Source: Lycium barbarum | Lineage: Eukaryota; Streptophyta; Magnoliopsida; Solanales; Solanaceae | Direction: 5' to 3' | Assembly: GCF_019175385.1 (NCBI RefSeq) | Contig: NC_083340.1 | Location: 10,118,336-10,182,335, forward strand | DNA length: 64,000 nucleotides | In this document: piece after piece, positions 21,834 to 32,795 of the stretch | How the letters are laid out: the number at the start of each line of letters is the position of its first letter | Position numbering within the stretch: the first letter of the stretch is position 1 | The notes under the pieces: model-generated | Database searches by the model: none | What the model was told of the DNA's origin: nothing | Seen by the model: the letters and a program-made list of their open reading frames with translations, nothing else | Position numbers and translations under genes: made by a program

Positions 21834-23352
21834 ATTAACATTTTTATCACAGATATAGCTAATTTTTCTCCCCAAAATATGGTTGTCAAATTTTGCAACT
21901 TTGAACGTATTACTGCAATATCTCATGAATTTTTTAATGGTGTAAAGATATTTCTACAATCAATTCTCTTCTCTCGAATAAACAGGTGATAGAAGATATT
22001 CCTATAACAAATTCTTCTTGAATAAATAAATTATGCCAATCAATTTAAGCACACGATCGATTCTATTACCTCTCTCAATAAAGTTGATCACGATGAATGT
22101 ACAGTTCATCATACACATTAGATATCAAAACAAGAAAATTAAAAACGACAACATAGCTAGTGTAATCTCACAAAGTAGAATATGGAACACAAGAAAATTA
22201 AGTTTGAACTAAATTATCATTAAGTTCCCATAAAAAAAAATATACTCCATAAAGGAGTTCCTGTAACAATAAGATTAAAAAGAAAGTTAGAGAATATTCC
22301 AACTTGTGAATATGATTATAATTTACTTTCAATTTATCTTAACATAGATCATCCGATACATTTACAATAGTTATCTAAGTAAGTGAAAAGTTTTCATACA
22401 AGTTGGAATCCTTTTGAGAAATTATAACATGTAATATTATTTTGTGTATTTGTTCTGTCATGCTATTCCTTTGAAGATTTTAAATAGTGCGTTAGTTATA
22501 GTTAGATCATGACTTTGTCATAAATGAAAAATTGATGAGCATAGTAATTATTTTTGACAATTATACACAAGAGATGCATGTTCTATACAATGGCTGAGCC
22601 AGGAATTTGACAAGGGGCGTGCAAATTTTCTTCTCACTTGTGTTAAGGGTGTGAAAAATTAAATAATATACTCATAATAGCTAAGTTAACCAATGTACAC
22701 CGCCTAATTTTCTGACAAAGGATGTGCATTCACCACCCTTCGCCTAAGGTGGCTCCCGCCCATGATTCTATATAGAACCCAAGTCAGGCCATTCCTGGAG
22801 AAAAGATCACTCGGGGACTTGAAAAAGTCAGATAAGCCATGAAACTTAAACACACAAATAGAGTAAGAATTTCACCAATAATTTATAAACAGAACAAGTG
22901 GGGAAAAACACAAGCAATAAATAAGATAAGATAAAAAAAAATTACATGTTCAAACACCACAAAAGCAATCATGCCGAGGCCTACCTATTTAACTGGAATT
23001 GTATCAAAAGATGAAAGTCCAAAAAATAGCAAATATTGATAATCCAAGAACAAAATAAATGAAGTAGTTTGCTTGAGGGAGTTCACCGAACATTTGGAAA
23101 GATAAAGTCATATTTCGGATTCGGCATGTCTTTCTTGAATCAGCGCAACCCTTCACATCATGACTAAGGAGCTTCTCTCACATTGGTCGTATAGGACGCC
23201 ACTTGGGGCTGTTTACCGCGATAGTTTTCTTTTAAAAAAATAAATAAGGTAATTAGGTTTTAAATTTTGAGAAGGGTATTTTCATAATTTAACTTTTAAG
23301 TTAGTGAATTAATGTTTTTAATATAATATAGATAGATAGATATAGATTCATA
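21834..23352. other. Unassigned intergenic DNA with a possible MITE
   Basis: AT-rich. The only recognisable piece is a MITE-like segment near 22590-22772, listed separately. No supportable gene. Confidence 0.5.
22590..22772. mobile_element. MITE/SINE-like insertion (tentative)
   Basis: Begins near TGGCTGAGCCAGGAATTTG and ends CGCCTAAGGTGGCTCCCGCCCA. The ends are weakly inverted (TGGCTGAGCC against TGGGCGGGAGCC), and TTCTATA occurs on both sides as a possible 7-bp duplication. Weak ends, so the class is uncertain. Confidence 0.35.
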
Positions 23353-24943
23353 AACCTTATTTCATTTTATTTCTTTTGTCAAACCTTTCAATTTCAATTG
23401 GGTGATATCATGACATGATTTTCTAACTTCAAATCTTTAATGTTTGATGAATTCATCATTCAAGACCCAAAATCAAACCTTTCGACATGGTTTCCAAATG
23501 GTCGCAATAAAGTATTGATTTCCTTTAGAAAAGTTACTGGCTAGTCCACTGTCACCATTCTTAATAATTAGCTCGCATTTGGCCATAGATTCCAAAAAAA
23601 ATAATTGGAAAATTTGATTTGGGTGAAGTTTTTCAAATTTTGAATTTGTGTTTAGCCATAATTTTTCAAAACATATTTCAATTTAACAAAAAAAAAAATG
23701 AAAATGACTTATACCCACAAGTTCTAAAACCTATCAAGAATACCCAACCATACCAAACAAACATACTTGCTAATCCCAAATTATTCCTATGTGTTTTAAT
23801 TTTGTTGTTGAATTTGGTTTCAGTGCTCTTATTTTACTAATTTTGTAATTTTCTTCTGAATGCATCACAATTTGTGTAATTTTGCTGTTGAATCGTACTG
23901 TTTTCTGCATTTCAAATTTGTGCAAAAGTGAGACGTCTTTGGATATGGAGACTAAATAATTAGTTATTGAACATTACACGCAGTGATATAACTTTTGGGA
24001 TTAAAACAAATAGTGACTACTTAGGAGATAGCTCAAGCCTTCAAACAATTCTTACGTTTATTCTTGATTAATGGGGGAAACATGGTAGATACGGATTAGT
24101 TCGGTCATAAATAGATGGAGGTTTTTTTTTATAAAATACAAAAGCTTGAGGTAATTTTTAAAAAGTTTTAAAAGGCCAAAACATAGATCTTGACCCAAAT
24201 CAGGTTTGAGCCGGAATTTGAGATTTGTTTTAAAAATCTATCAAAATTTTATGGCCAAACAAAGATTTGAATTTATTTTTTTGTTGAAAATATGGTCCCA
24301 AAATCTGCGGCCAAACGGGAACTTAGTCCAACAAAGGATTTGGTGGGATATATAGAGTTCCCCTTCCGTCTTTAATCAGAAGTTTTGGGTTCAAGCTTTG
24401 AGGATAAAAAAACCCCTGATACAGAGCGTGTTTCCCTTTAATAGGCTTTTACGATGTGCAAATATTGTAAAGTAATCGGATCAATAAGTACTTGATACTA
24501 GATGATTATATTGGAACAAAAAAACTTAATTAGGGATTGTTTCAACAAACAGGTTATACAATAGAGTGTAATAAAAATTGCTCTAAAGAGTAGCGATAGC
24601 AATTCATGCTTGATATACATTTTCATCATCAGAGAATAGCTGTATTGTTAGTACACGTTGCCCGTAGTTCGAGTAGAAGTACCAATTCACGCTTGATTCA
24701 AGTTGTGGTTGCTATAATATAATTTATTATGCCTCACACAACTCACACTAATAATGTAATATTTTATTAACTCATAAGTTGGTAGACCCAAATTTTACAC
24801 CTTAAAATTTATAAGATTTCAATTCACTAATTGGTGAGACAAAAAGAAGCTTCACACAATTAGTATCAATTGTGTGAGAAACAAAATGAAAAATTTGGTA
24901 AACAGAAGAGTAGCAAGATCAGTTATGCTACCCACAAAAGCAG

Positions 24944-25137
24944 GGGCGGATTTATGTTGATCCGAGGTGTCACGTGACACTATTTCATCGAAAATTTTTA
25001 CTAAATATATATATATATAAAATAAATGGAACAAAAGTAAAAGGTAAAAAGATTAATGTGACATTGCTTCAGCACAAAGGCTGCGTTGGACTGTTGGTAA
25101 AGAGCTCCATTTTGAAGGCAAGGTCGTGGGTTCATTT
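24944..25137. mobile_element. Segment unique to copy A, SINE/MITE-like (tentative)
   Basis: Starts AGGGGCGGATTTATG and ends in GGTCGTGGGTTCATTTTA. Copy B has an unrelated 376-bp stretch here (54472-54847). 'GTTGGTAAAGAGCTCC' followed about 30 nt later by 'GTCGTGGGTTCA' resembles tRNA A and B boxes, hinting at a SINE head or tRNA-derived piece. Not conclusive. Confidence 0.3.
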
Positions 25138-25479
25138 TATAGCAAACTGCAATCTGGTAGTAATTTCATGGAAGTTTAATTGATACTAAATTACTTGATT
25201 CTCGTACTTCAAATTTAAAAATTGTTGGCGACAAAAAAAATGCGCCTTCAAGCTTGAACATAACCAATCACACGGGTGCTTTGCCCCATCTGTATATACA
25301 TTTATACAGCAGCCAGCAAATATGGCTATTTAGTTTATCCATAACTTTATGACTTCTGAACTTTGACTTGATATACTAGTCATACTTTGACTTTTCAAAT
25401 CCTTTCTTTAGATCTCAACTGGAAAGTAGGTTGCAGTCATTTTGTGTTGTCATTTATTTTACTGTGTAGAGTTATACTT

Positions 25480-25495
25480 CGGATTATAGTGTATT

Positions 25496-25563
<68 letters not shown>

Positions 25564-26760
25564 GTTCAGAACACGATTAATATAACATTGTAGTTTGTGC
25601 TCCGTATTTAAAATTTTATTATATTAATGTTTACTACGAATATAAAATCGGTAAATTTATTAATATTTTTTAAAAGAGAAGACTTGTTTAAAAGGAAACT
25701 ATTTTCCTTTTTACCAAATTTTGATTTGGATAATTCTAATTCAAATTATTAAATTAATTTTACATGTTTAAAACGAAACAAAGTAGAAATTGATTTTCTA
25801 TTTAAACGAAGAAATATTTTTTTTTTTATATTGCTTGATTTTGTTAATATGGGGTTCACTTTTTATTACAGTGAGTTTGGAGATGGTGGGTTCCAAATTT
25901 TTTATTATTATTATTATTATATTGCTTGATGTTGTTTAGTATGTGGTACACCCTTTATGGGGTGCACCCTTTTTTTTGTTGGATATTATTAGTTTGTACT
26001 ATTTTTATGCATATAATATATATACATATATTATGTTCAAAATACGATTAATATAACATTGTAGTTTGTGCTCCGTATCTAAAACTTTATTATATTAGTG
26101 TTAGCTACGAATACAAAGCCAGCACTTTTTTTTTTTAACATTATATTTTTTTTAATATGGGGTTCACTTTTTTTTTTTTTGGATATTGCTTGATTTTGAT
26201 AATATAGGGTGCACTTTTTTTTCCCATGAGTTCGGAGATGGTGAGTTCCACTTTTTTTCTTCCTTTTTTTTTATTGCTCGGTGTTATTTAGTATGGGGCC
26301 CACCCTTTTTTTAAGGGACAACGGACGACGAAGCATGGGTCTAAACCCATGCTTTATATAGTTTCTTTTTTTATTTTTTTATATTGCTTGGTGTTGTTTA
26401 ATATGGAGCCCACCCTTTTGGACATTATTAGTTTGCACTATTTTTATGCATATAATATATATATATATACACTATGTTCAAAACACGATTGATATAACAT
26501 TGTAATTTATGCTCCGCATCTAAAATTTTATTATATTAGTGTTTGCTATGAATATAAAGTCTGCATTTTTTTTTGACATTGTTTATTTTTTTAATATGGG
26601 ATTGACTTTTTTTAATATGGGATTCATGTAGCAAACGCACGTGGCAATGAATTCATCATTATTGACTTAATGAGATACTTTGGAAATTACATGAATATTG
26701 TTTGATTTTTTAATACAGGGTGCACTTTTTTTTTTACATTATTAATTTGCACTATTTTTA

Positions 26761-26827
<67 letters not shown>

Positions 26828-27105
26828 CCACTAATATAATATTGTAGTTTGTGCTCCGTATTTAAAACTTTATTGTATTAGTGTTTGCTACGAATACGCA
26901 CGTGGCAATGAATCCATCATTATTAACTTAATGAGATACTTTGAAAATTACATGAATATTGTTTGATTTTTTAATATGAGGTGCACTTTTTTTTTGACAT
27001 TATTAATTTGCACTATTTTTTTAATATTAGTTATTGTTTAATATATATGGAGCCATCAACGGACGACGAAATTGTCCCAAACTCGTGCTTCTAATAAGTA
27101 GTAAT
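25480..27105. repeat. AT-rich block of degenerate ~350-470 bp repeat units, absent from copy B
   Basis: The phrase 'ATGTTCAAAACACGATTAATATAACATTGTAGTTTGTGCTCCGTA' recurs in variant form at about 25562, 26034 and 26474, with a shorter version at about 26826. The units also share 'gggttcactttttt', '(TA)n' tracts (25497-25561, 26761-26824) and 'gtgtttgctacgaatac'. Copy B reads straight from 'gagttatatttat' to 'atttattactttac' (about 55190-55215). A 10-bp-arm inverted repeat (AAGCATGGGT...ACCCATGCTT) lies at about 26330-26353. Confidence 0.6.
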
Positions 27106-27323
27106 TTATTACTTTACTTTAATTTTTCGTAAAGTAAGAAAACAAAATTGATAAGGCGTTCCACAGTATAAATCCTTTAGACAGTTGTGTCTTTTTTTAT
27201 GTTGATTAAGAATAGAATTGTGCCCAGATTTTCCAAATTTTGACCTGCTCCATTTTTTTTAATTCTCAAAAGGTATGGAATCAAATTAATCCATCCAGGA
27301 AGTACATTGGAATATGTTAATAC

Positions 27324-27926
27324 TGTGGGGTCCAGTCCCCTATCCCATATTTTAAGAAAGGAAGATTTTTCTTCCTTTGACAAATTATACATTGGCAACA
27401 ATTGTGGACTTGGCTAGCAAGCCAATTTCTTTGTTCACATTTTCATGATGTAAGCGCTTACCTCATCATAATCGTGATGTAAGCGCTTACCTCACCATAG
27501 GAAATTCATTCCTATAAATAGGCAGCTTATGGTTCATTTGTAACACACCAAAATCTCAGACAATACATCTGAGTGAGAGCAAAAGTGAGGTATTCCATAG
27601 ACTGTAAGAAAATAGTCTGTGAAGAAAAATAGAGTGTGAGTGATATTGTAGTGAGGTGGGAAAATCAAAAGAGTGTTATTTCTTTTGAGGGTGTAGTGGT
27701 CTTAGGAGTATTTGTACTCGTTACTACACAGTGTAAAATTCCTCTATAGTGATATCAGCTGCTCCTCTTGGCCGTGGTTTTTCCCTTATTCAGAAGGGTT
27801 TCCACATAAAATCTTGGTGTCATTATTGCTGCATTTTATTCTTGCTGATTTAACCATAAGTTAGTGTTCCGCATTTATCACTAATACCGTGAATATTATT
27901 TTTGCGGGTCTATTTAATTCCCAACA
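27324..27926 (+). repeat. LTR 1 of the Tnt1-like array
   Basis: 603 bp, begins TGTGGGGTCC and ends TTCCCAACA. Two 12-bp palindromes and a TATA box lie in U3. Followed 2 nt later by the primer site. Confidence 0.9.
27450..27520 (+). promoter_or_regulatory. LTR promoter: duplicated GTAAGCGCTTAC palindrome plus TATA box
   Basis: The perfect 12-bp palindrome GTAAGCGCTTAC occurs at 27450-27461 and 27479-27490, each inside a ~29-bp direct repeat (TGATGTAAGCGCTTACCTCA). TATAAATA follows at 27513-27520, 22 bp after the second copy. Tandem U3 boxes upstream of the TATA are known as defence/stress-responsive enhancers in Tnt1; whether this motif acts alike is inference. The same layout recurs in LTR 2 (offset +4745) and LTR 3 (+9490). 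Confidence 0.6.
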
Positions 27927-27928
27927 AG

Positions 27929-27940
27929 TGGTATCAGAGC
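27929..27940 (+). other. Primer binding site, initiator tRNA-Met (copy 1)
   Basis: TGGTATCAGAGC, complementary to the 3' end of initiator tRNA-Met and standard for plant copia elements. It lies 2 nt after LTR 1. Confidence 0.9.
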
Positions 27941-28050
27941 CAAGGTTCTGTCTGAGTATGCTCTGTGGTTGCAGCACAGTCTGAACTTCCACATCAGAAA
28001 AGAATTACTTTGGTCTTCGAATAAAATAGTATTTGTATTTGTAATAAACA

Positions 28051-31000
28051 ATGGAAGCCAACACTAGTAGAATGGTTACTTTGAGTGGCGTAAATTATGC
28101 CATTTGGAAGGGCAAAATGGAAGATTTGCTCTATGTCAAGAATTTTCATCAACCTGTCTTTGGAAATAAAAAGCCTGATAATAAATCAGATGAAGAGTGG
28201 AATTTGTTGCATCGGCAGGTTTGCGGCTTTATTAGACAGTGGGTTGACGATAATGTGTTGAACCATATTTCTGGAGAGACACATGCTCGGACCCTATGGG
28301 AGCATCTTGAAAGTTTGTATGCTCGAAAAACTGGTAACAACAAGATGTTTCTGATAAAGCAAATGCTGAGTTTAAAATACCACGATGGTTCCGCAATGAC
28401 AGATCATCTGAATATTTTTCAGGGGATCATGAACCAGTTATCTGCTATGGGCATTATTTTTGATGAAGAAATTCAAGGCTTGTTTCTACTTGGTTCCCTA
28501 CCAGATTCTTGGGAAATTATTAGAACTTCATTATCAAATTCTGCTCCGGATGGTGTGATCTCTATGGATCTTGCCAAGAGCAGTCTTTTAAATGAAGAGA
28601 TGAGAAGAAAATCTCAAGCTTCCTCCTCATCAAATGTCTTGGTGACTGACACTAGGGGGAGAGGCAAGAATCGTGGTTCTCAAAATAGAGAACATCATAG
28701 AAGCAAATCCAGAAGCAGACTTAAAGATATTGATTGCTATCATTGCGGGAAAAAAGGGCACACAAAGAAGTTCTGCCGGATTTTGAAAAAGGAAAATAGA
28801 GATAAGGAGGAAAAGAAAGAAGATGGCAATCGTGTTGCCGCTGTCACTACAGAAGATCTTGTTACTGTCCTTGATGCGGATCTGATAAACATTGCTTGTG
28901 ATGAGTCAAGCTGGGTTGTGGACAGTGGTGCCGCATCTCATGTGACATCAAGGAAGGAATTTTTCTCATCCTATACTCCGGGTGACTTTGGAACTTTGAG
29001 TATGGGTAATGAGACTATATCTAGGGTGGCTGGTGTTGGAACGATTTGTTTGAAAACTAGTACTGGAACTAAACTAGTTTTAAACAATGTAAAGCATGCA
29101 CCTGATGTTCGTTTGCACTTGATCTCTGTTGGTGTTTTGGATGATGAGGGATATGTCAGTACCAATGGTGCTGGAAAGTGGAAGCTTACTAAAGGTTCCA
29201 TGATTGTGGCTCGTGGCGAAAAGCGTCGTGGTCTATACTGGACTACGGCCTCTACCTGTGTTGATATGGTGAATGCAGTTGAGAGCAATAGCTCTTCAAC
29301 GTTATGGCATAAGAGGCTTAGCCACATTAGCGAGAAAGGACTAAATGTTCTGGCCAAAAAGAAATTATTGTCAAATTTCGAAAGTGCTAAATTAGAAAAG
29401 TGTGAGCACTGCTTGGCTGGAAAACAAAATAGAGTTTCTTTCAAGTCTCATCCTCCTTCAAGAAAGACAGAGTTGCTTGAGTTGGTGCATTCAGATTTAT
29501 GTGGTCCAATGAAGACAAGGACTTTGGGTGGTGCACTTTATTTTGCTACCTTTATTGATGATTGCTCAAGGAAACTTTGGGTCTACGTCTTAAAGACTAA
29601 AGACCAAGTGTTGGGTGTCTTTAAGCAGTTTCAGGCCTCAGTTGAAAGAGAAACTGGAAAGAAGCTGAAGTGTATTCGTACTGATAACGGTGGTGAATAT
29701 TGTGGACCGTTTGACGAATACTGCAAGCAACAGGGTATCAGACACCAGAAGACTCCTCCTAAGACTCCTCAGCTTAATGGTTTAGCAGAGAGGATGAACA
29801 GGACCTTGATGGAAAGAGTCAGATGTTTGCTTTCTGAAGCAAAGTTGCCGAATTCCTTTTGGGGTGACGCATTGTTGACCGCCGCACATGTTATTAATCT
29901 ATCCCCTGCGGTTGCTTTGCAAAGTGATGTTCCAAACAGAGTCTGGTATGGCAAGGATGTTTCCTATGACCACTTGAAAGTGTTTGGTTGTAAAGCTTTT
30001 GTACATGTGCCTAAAGATGAAAGGTCGAAATTAACTGCCAAGACAAGGCAGTGCATCTTCATTGGTTATGGCCTTGATGAGTTTGGTTACAGGCTATATG
30101 ATCCAATTGAGAAGAAGGTTGTGAGAAGCCGTGATGTTATCTTCATGGAGGATCAAACCATTGAAGATATTAACAAAGCGGAGAAGATAAAATCTTCAAG
30201 TTCTAAAGGTTTAGTTAATCTTGATCAAGTTCCTCATACAAATGCTGATGAAGTTGGTGGGCTCGATGACGATGGTGATGCCCAGAATCATGTTCCAGAT
30301 CAGCATGTTGATGATGATAACGATGCTGCTATTGATGAAGTAGATGCTCCTACTCATGAAGTCGTGGATGAGTCAGATATTCCACTTAGAAGGTCTACTA
30401 GACAGCATGTTCCTTCTTCCCGTTATTCACCTAATGAGTATGTATTACTCACTGATGGGGGAGAACCTGAATGTTATGAGGAGGCCATGGAAGATGAGCA
30501 CAAGGATCAATGGATTGAAGCCATGCAAGATGAGATGAAATCTCTGCGTGAGAACCATACTTATGAGTTGGTGAACTTGCCTAAGGGCATGAGAGCTTTG
30601 AAGAACAAGTGGGTGTTCAAAGTTAAAGCCGAAGAACACAGCTTGAAGCCCAAATACAAAGCTAGATTGGTTGTTAAGGGATTTGGTCAAAGGAAAGGTA
30701 TTGACTTTGACGAAATATTTTCTCCTGTCGTGAAATGTCCTCCATTCGGACAGTTCTTGGTTTGACTGCTAGTCTTGATTTGGAGATTGAGCAGATGGAT
30801 GTGAAGACTGCTTTTCTTCACGGTGACTTAGAAGAGGAGATTTATATGGAACAACCTGAAGGCTTCAAGGAAAAAGGTAAAGAAAATCTTGTATGCAAAC
30901 TCAAGAAGAGTCTCTATGGATTGAAGCAAGCTCCCAGACAGTGGTACAAGAAGTTTGAGTCTGTTATGGGGGAGCAAGGCTACAAGAAGACTTCTTCAGA

Positions 31001-32021
31001 TCACTGTGTGTTTGTACAAAGATTTTCTGATGGTGACTTTATCATCCTTCTGCTATATGTGGATGATATGTTGATTGTAGGCAAAAATGCTTCCAGGATT
31101 GACGAGTTGAAGAAACAGTTGAGTAAGTCTTTTGCAATGAAAGACTTGGGTCATGCTAAGCAGATTTTGGGCATGAGAATTACTCGTTCGAGAGATGAAA
31201 AGAAGCTTTATTTGTCGCAGAAAAAGTACATAGAACGTGTACTAGAGCGCTTCAATATGAAGAGTGCTAAGTGGGTTAGCACACCTCTTCCTGGTCATCT
31301 GAAATTGAGCAAAAAGATGTGTCCTACAACAACAGAGGAAAAACAGAGAATGGCCAAGATTCCTTATTCCTCTGCCGTCGGAAGTTTAATGTATGCAATG
31401 GTATGCACTCGACCAGATATTGCTCATGCAGTCGGTGTTGTTAGCAGATTTCTCGAAAATCCAGGGAAAGAGCATTGGGAAGCTGTGAAGTGGATACTCA
31501 GGTATCTAAGAGGAAGATCAGATGAATGCTTGTGTTTTGGAGGATCAAATCCAATTTTGAAGGGCTATACAGATTCTGATATGGCAGGTGACCTTGATAA
31601 CAGAAAATCCACTACTGGATATTTGTTTACTTTTTCAGGGGGAGCTATATCATGGCAGTCGAAGTTGCAGAAGTGTGTCACACTGTCTACAACGGAAGCG
31701 GAGTATATTGCGGCTACTGAAGCTGGCAAAGAGATGATATGGCTCAAGAGATTCCTTCAAGAACTCGGATTGCAGCAAATGGAGTATGTTGTCTATTGTG
31801 ACAGTCAGAGTGCAATAGACTTGAGCAAGAACTCCATGTACCATGCGAGAACAAAACACATCGATGTCAGATATCACTGGATTCGTGAGCAATTGGAAAG
31901 CGAATTGTTCCAAGTCAAGAAGATTCACACGAATGAAAATCCTGCAGATATGCTGACCAAGGCGGTACCGAGAGACAAGTTCGAATCGTGCAAAGAACTT
32001 GTCGGCATGCACTCAAATTAG
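28051..32021 (+). pseudogene. Tnt1-like gag-pol, internal copy 1 (single frameshift)
   Basis: First frame 28051-30765 (904 aa): Gag with zinc knuckle [14 protein letters not shown] (about residues 230-243), protease DSGA (about 291), integrase H-H-C-C (LWHKRLSH...CEHC, from about 418), integrase catalytic core with DNGGEY (about 545) and NGLAERMN, then the start of reverse transcriptase. A one-base loss in an A-run just before 30735 shifts the frame within the reverse transcriptase. The remainder is readable at 30735-32021 (428 aa): YVDDMLIVG active site, RNase H (TDSDMAGD, CDSQSAIDL) and the ADMLTK end. Family members encode one polyprotein, so this copy cannot make functional reverse transcriptase without a frameshift. 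Otherwise it looks young. Confidence 0.9.
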
Positions 32022-32050
32022 AAGCCAGTGTACCCTCCTTCAGGTGAATG

Positions 32051-32066
32051 GGACTGGAGGGGGAGA
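32051..32066 (+). other. Polypurine tract (copy 1)
   Basis: GGACTGGAGGGGGAGA directly upstream of LTR 2. It is the plus-strand primer site for reverse transcription. Confidence 0.8.
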
Positions 32067-32068
32067 TT

Positions 32069-32671
32069 TGTGGGGTCCAGTCCCCTATCCCATATTTTAA
32101 GAAAGGAAGATTTTTCTTCCTTTGACAAATTATACATTGGCAACAATTGTGGACTTGGCTAGCAAGCCAATTTCTTTGTTCACATTTTCATGATGTAAGC
32201 GCTTACCTCATCATAATCGTGATGTAAGCGCTTACCTCACCATAGGAAATTCATTCCTATAAATAGGCAGCTTATGGTTCATTTGTAACACACCAAAATC
32301 TCAGACAATACATCTGAGTGAGAGCAAAAGTGAGGTATTCCATAGACTGTAAGAAAATAGTCTGTGAAGAAAAATAGAGTGTGAGTGATATTGTAGTGAG
32401 GTGGGAAAATCAAAAGAGTGTTATTTCTTTTGAGGGTGTAGTGGTCTTAGGAGTATTTGTACTCGTTACTACACAGTGTAAAATTCCTCTATAGTGATAT
32501 CAGCTGCTCCTCTTGGCCGTGGTTTTTCCCTTATTCAGAAGGGTTTCCACATAAAATCTTGGTGTCATTATTGCTGCATTTTATTCTTGCTGATTTAACC
32601 ATAAGTTAGTGTTCCGCATTTATCACTAATACCGTGAATATTATTTTTGCGGGTCTATTTAATTCCCAACA
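32069..32671 (+). repeat. LTR 2 (shared central LTR) of the Tnt1-like array
   Basis: 603 bp. It acts structurally as the 3' LTR of the first copy and the 5' LTR of the second. No target duplication flanks it: a polypurine tract lies on one side and a primer site on the other. Confidence 0.9.
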
Positions 32672-32673
32672 AG

Positions 32674-32685
32674 TGGTATCAGAGC
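32674..32685 (+). other. Primer binding site, initiator tRNA-Met (copy 2)
   Basis: Same TGGTATCAGAGC as copy 1, 2 nt after LTR 2. Confidence 0.9.
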
Positions 32686-32795
32686 CAAGGTTCTGTCTGA
32701 GTATGCTCTGTGGTTGCAGCACAGTCTGAACTTCCACATCAGAAAAGAATTACTTTGGTCTTCGAATAAAATAGTATTTGTATTTGTAATAAACA

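Noticed and set aside
25060..25137. A tRNA gene suggested by A- and B-box-like sequence
   Set aside because: The acceptor stem and anticodon arm cannot be formed and the T-loop sequence is incomplete; at best a SINE remnant.
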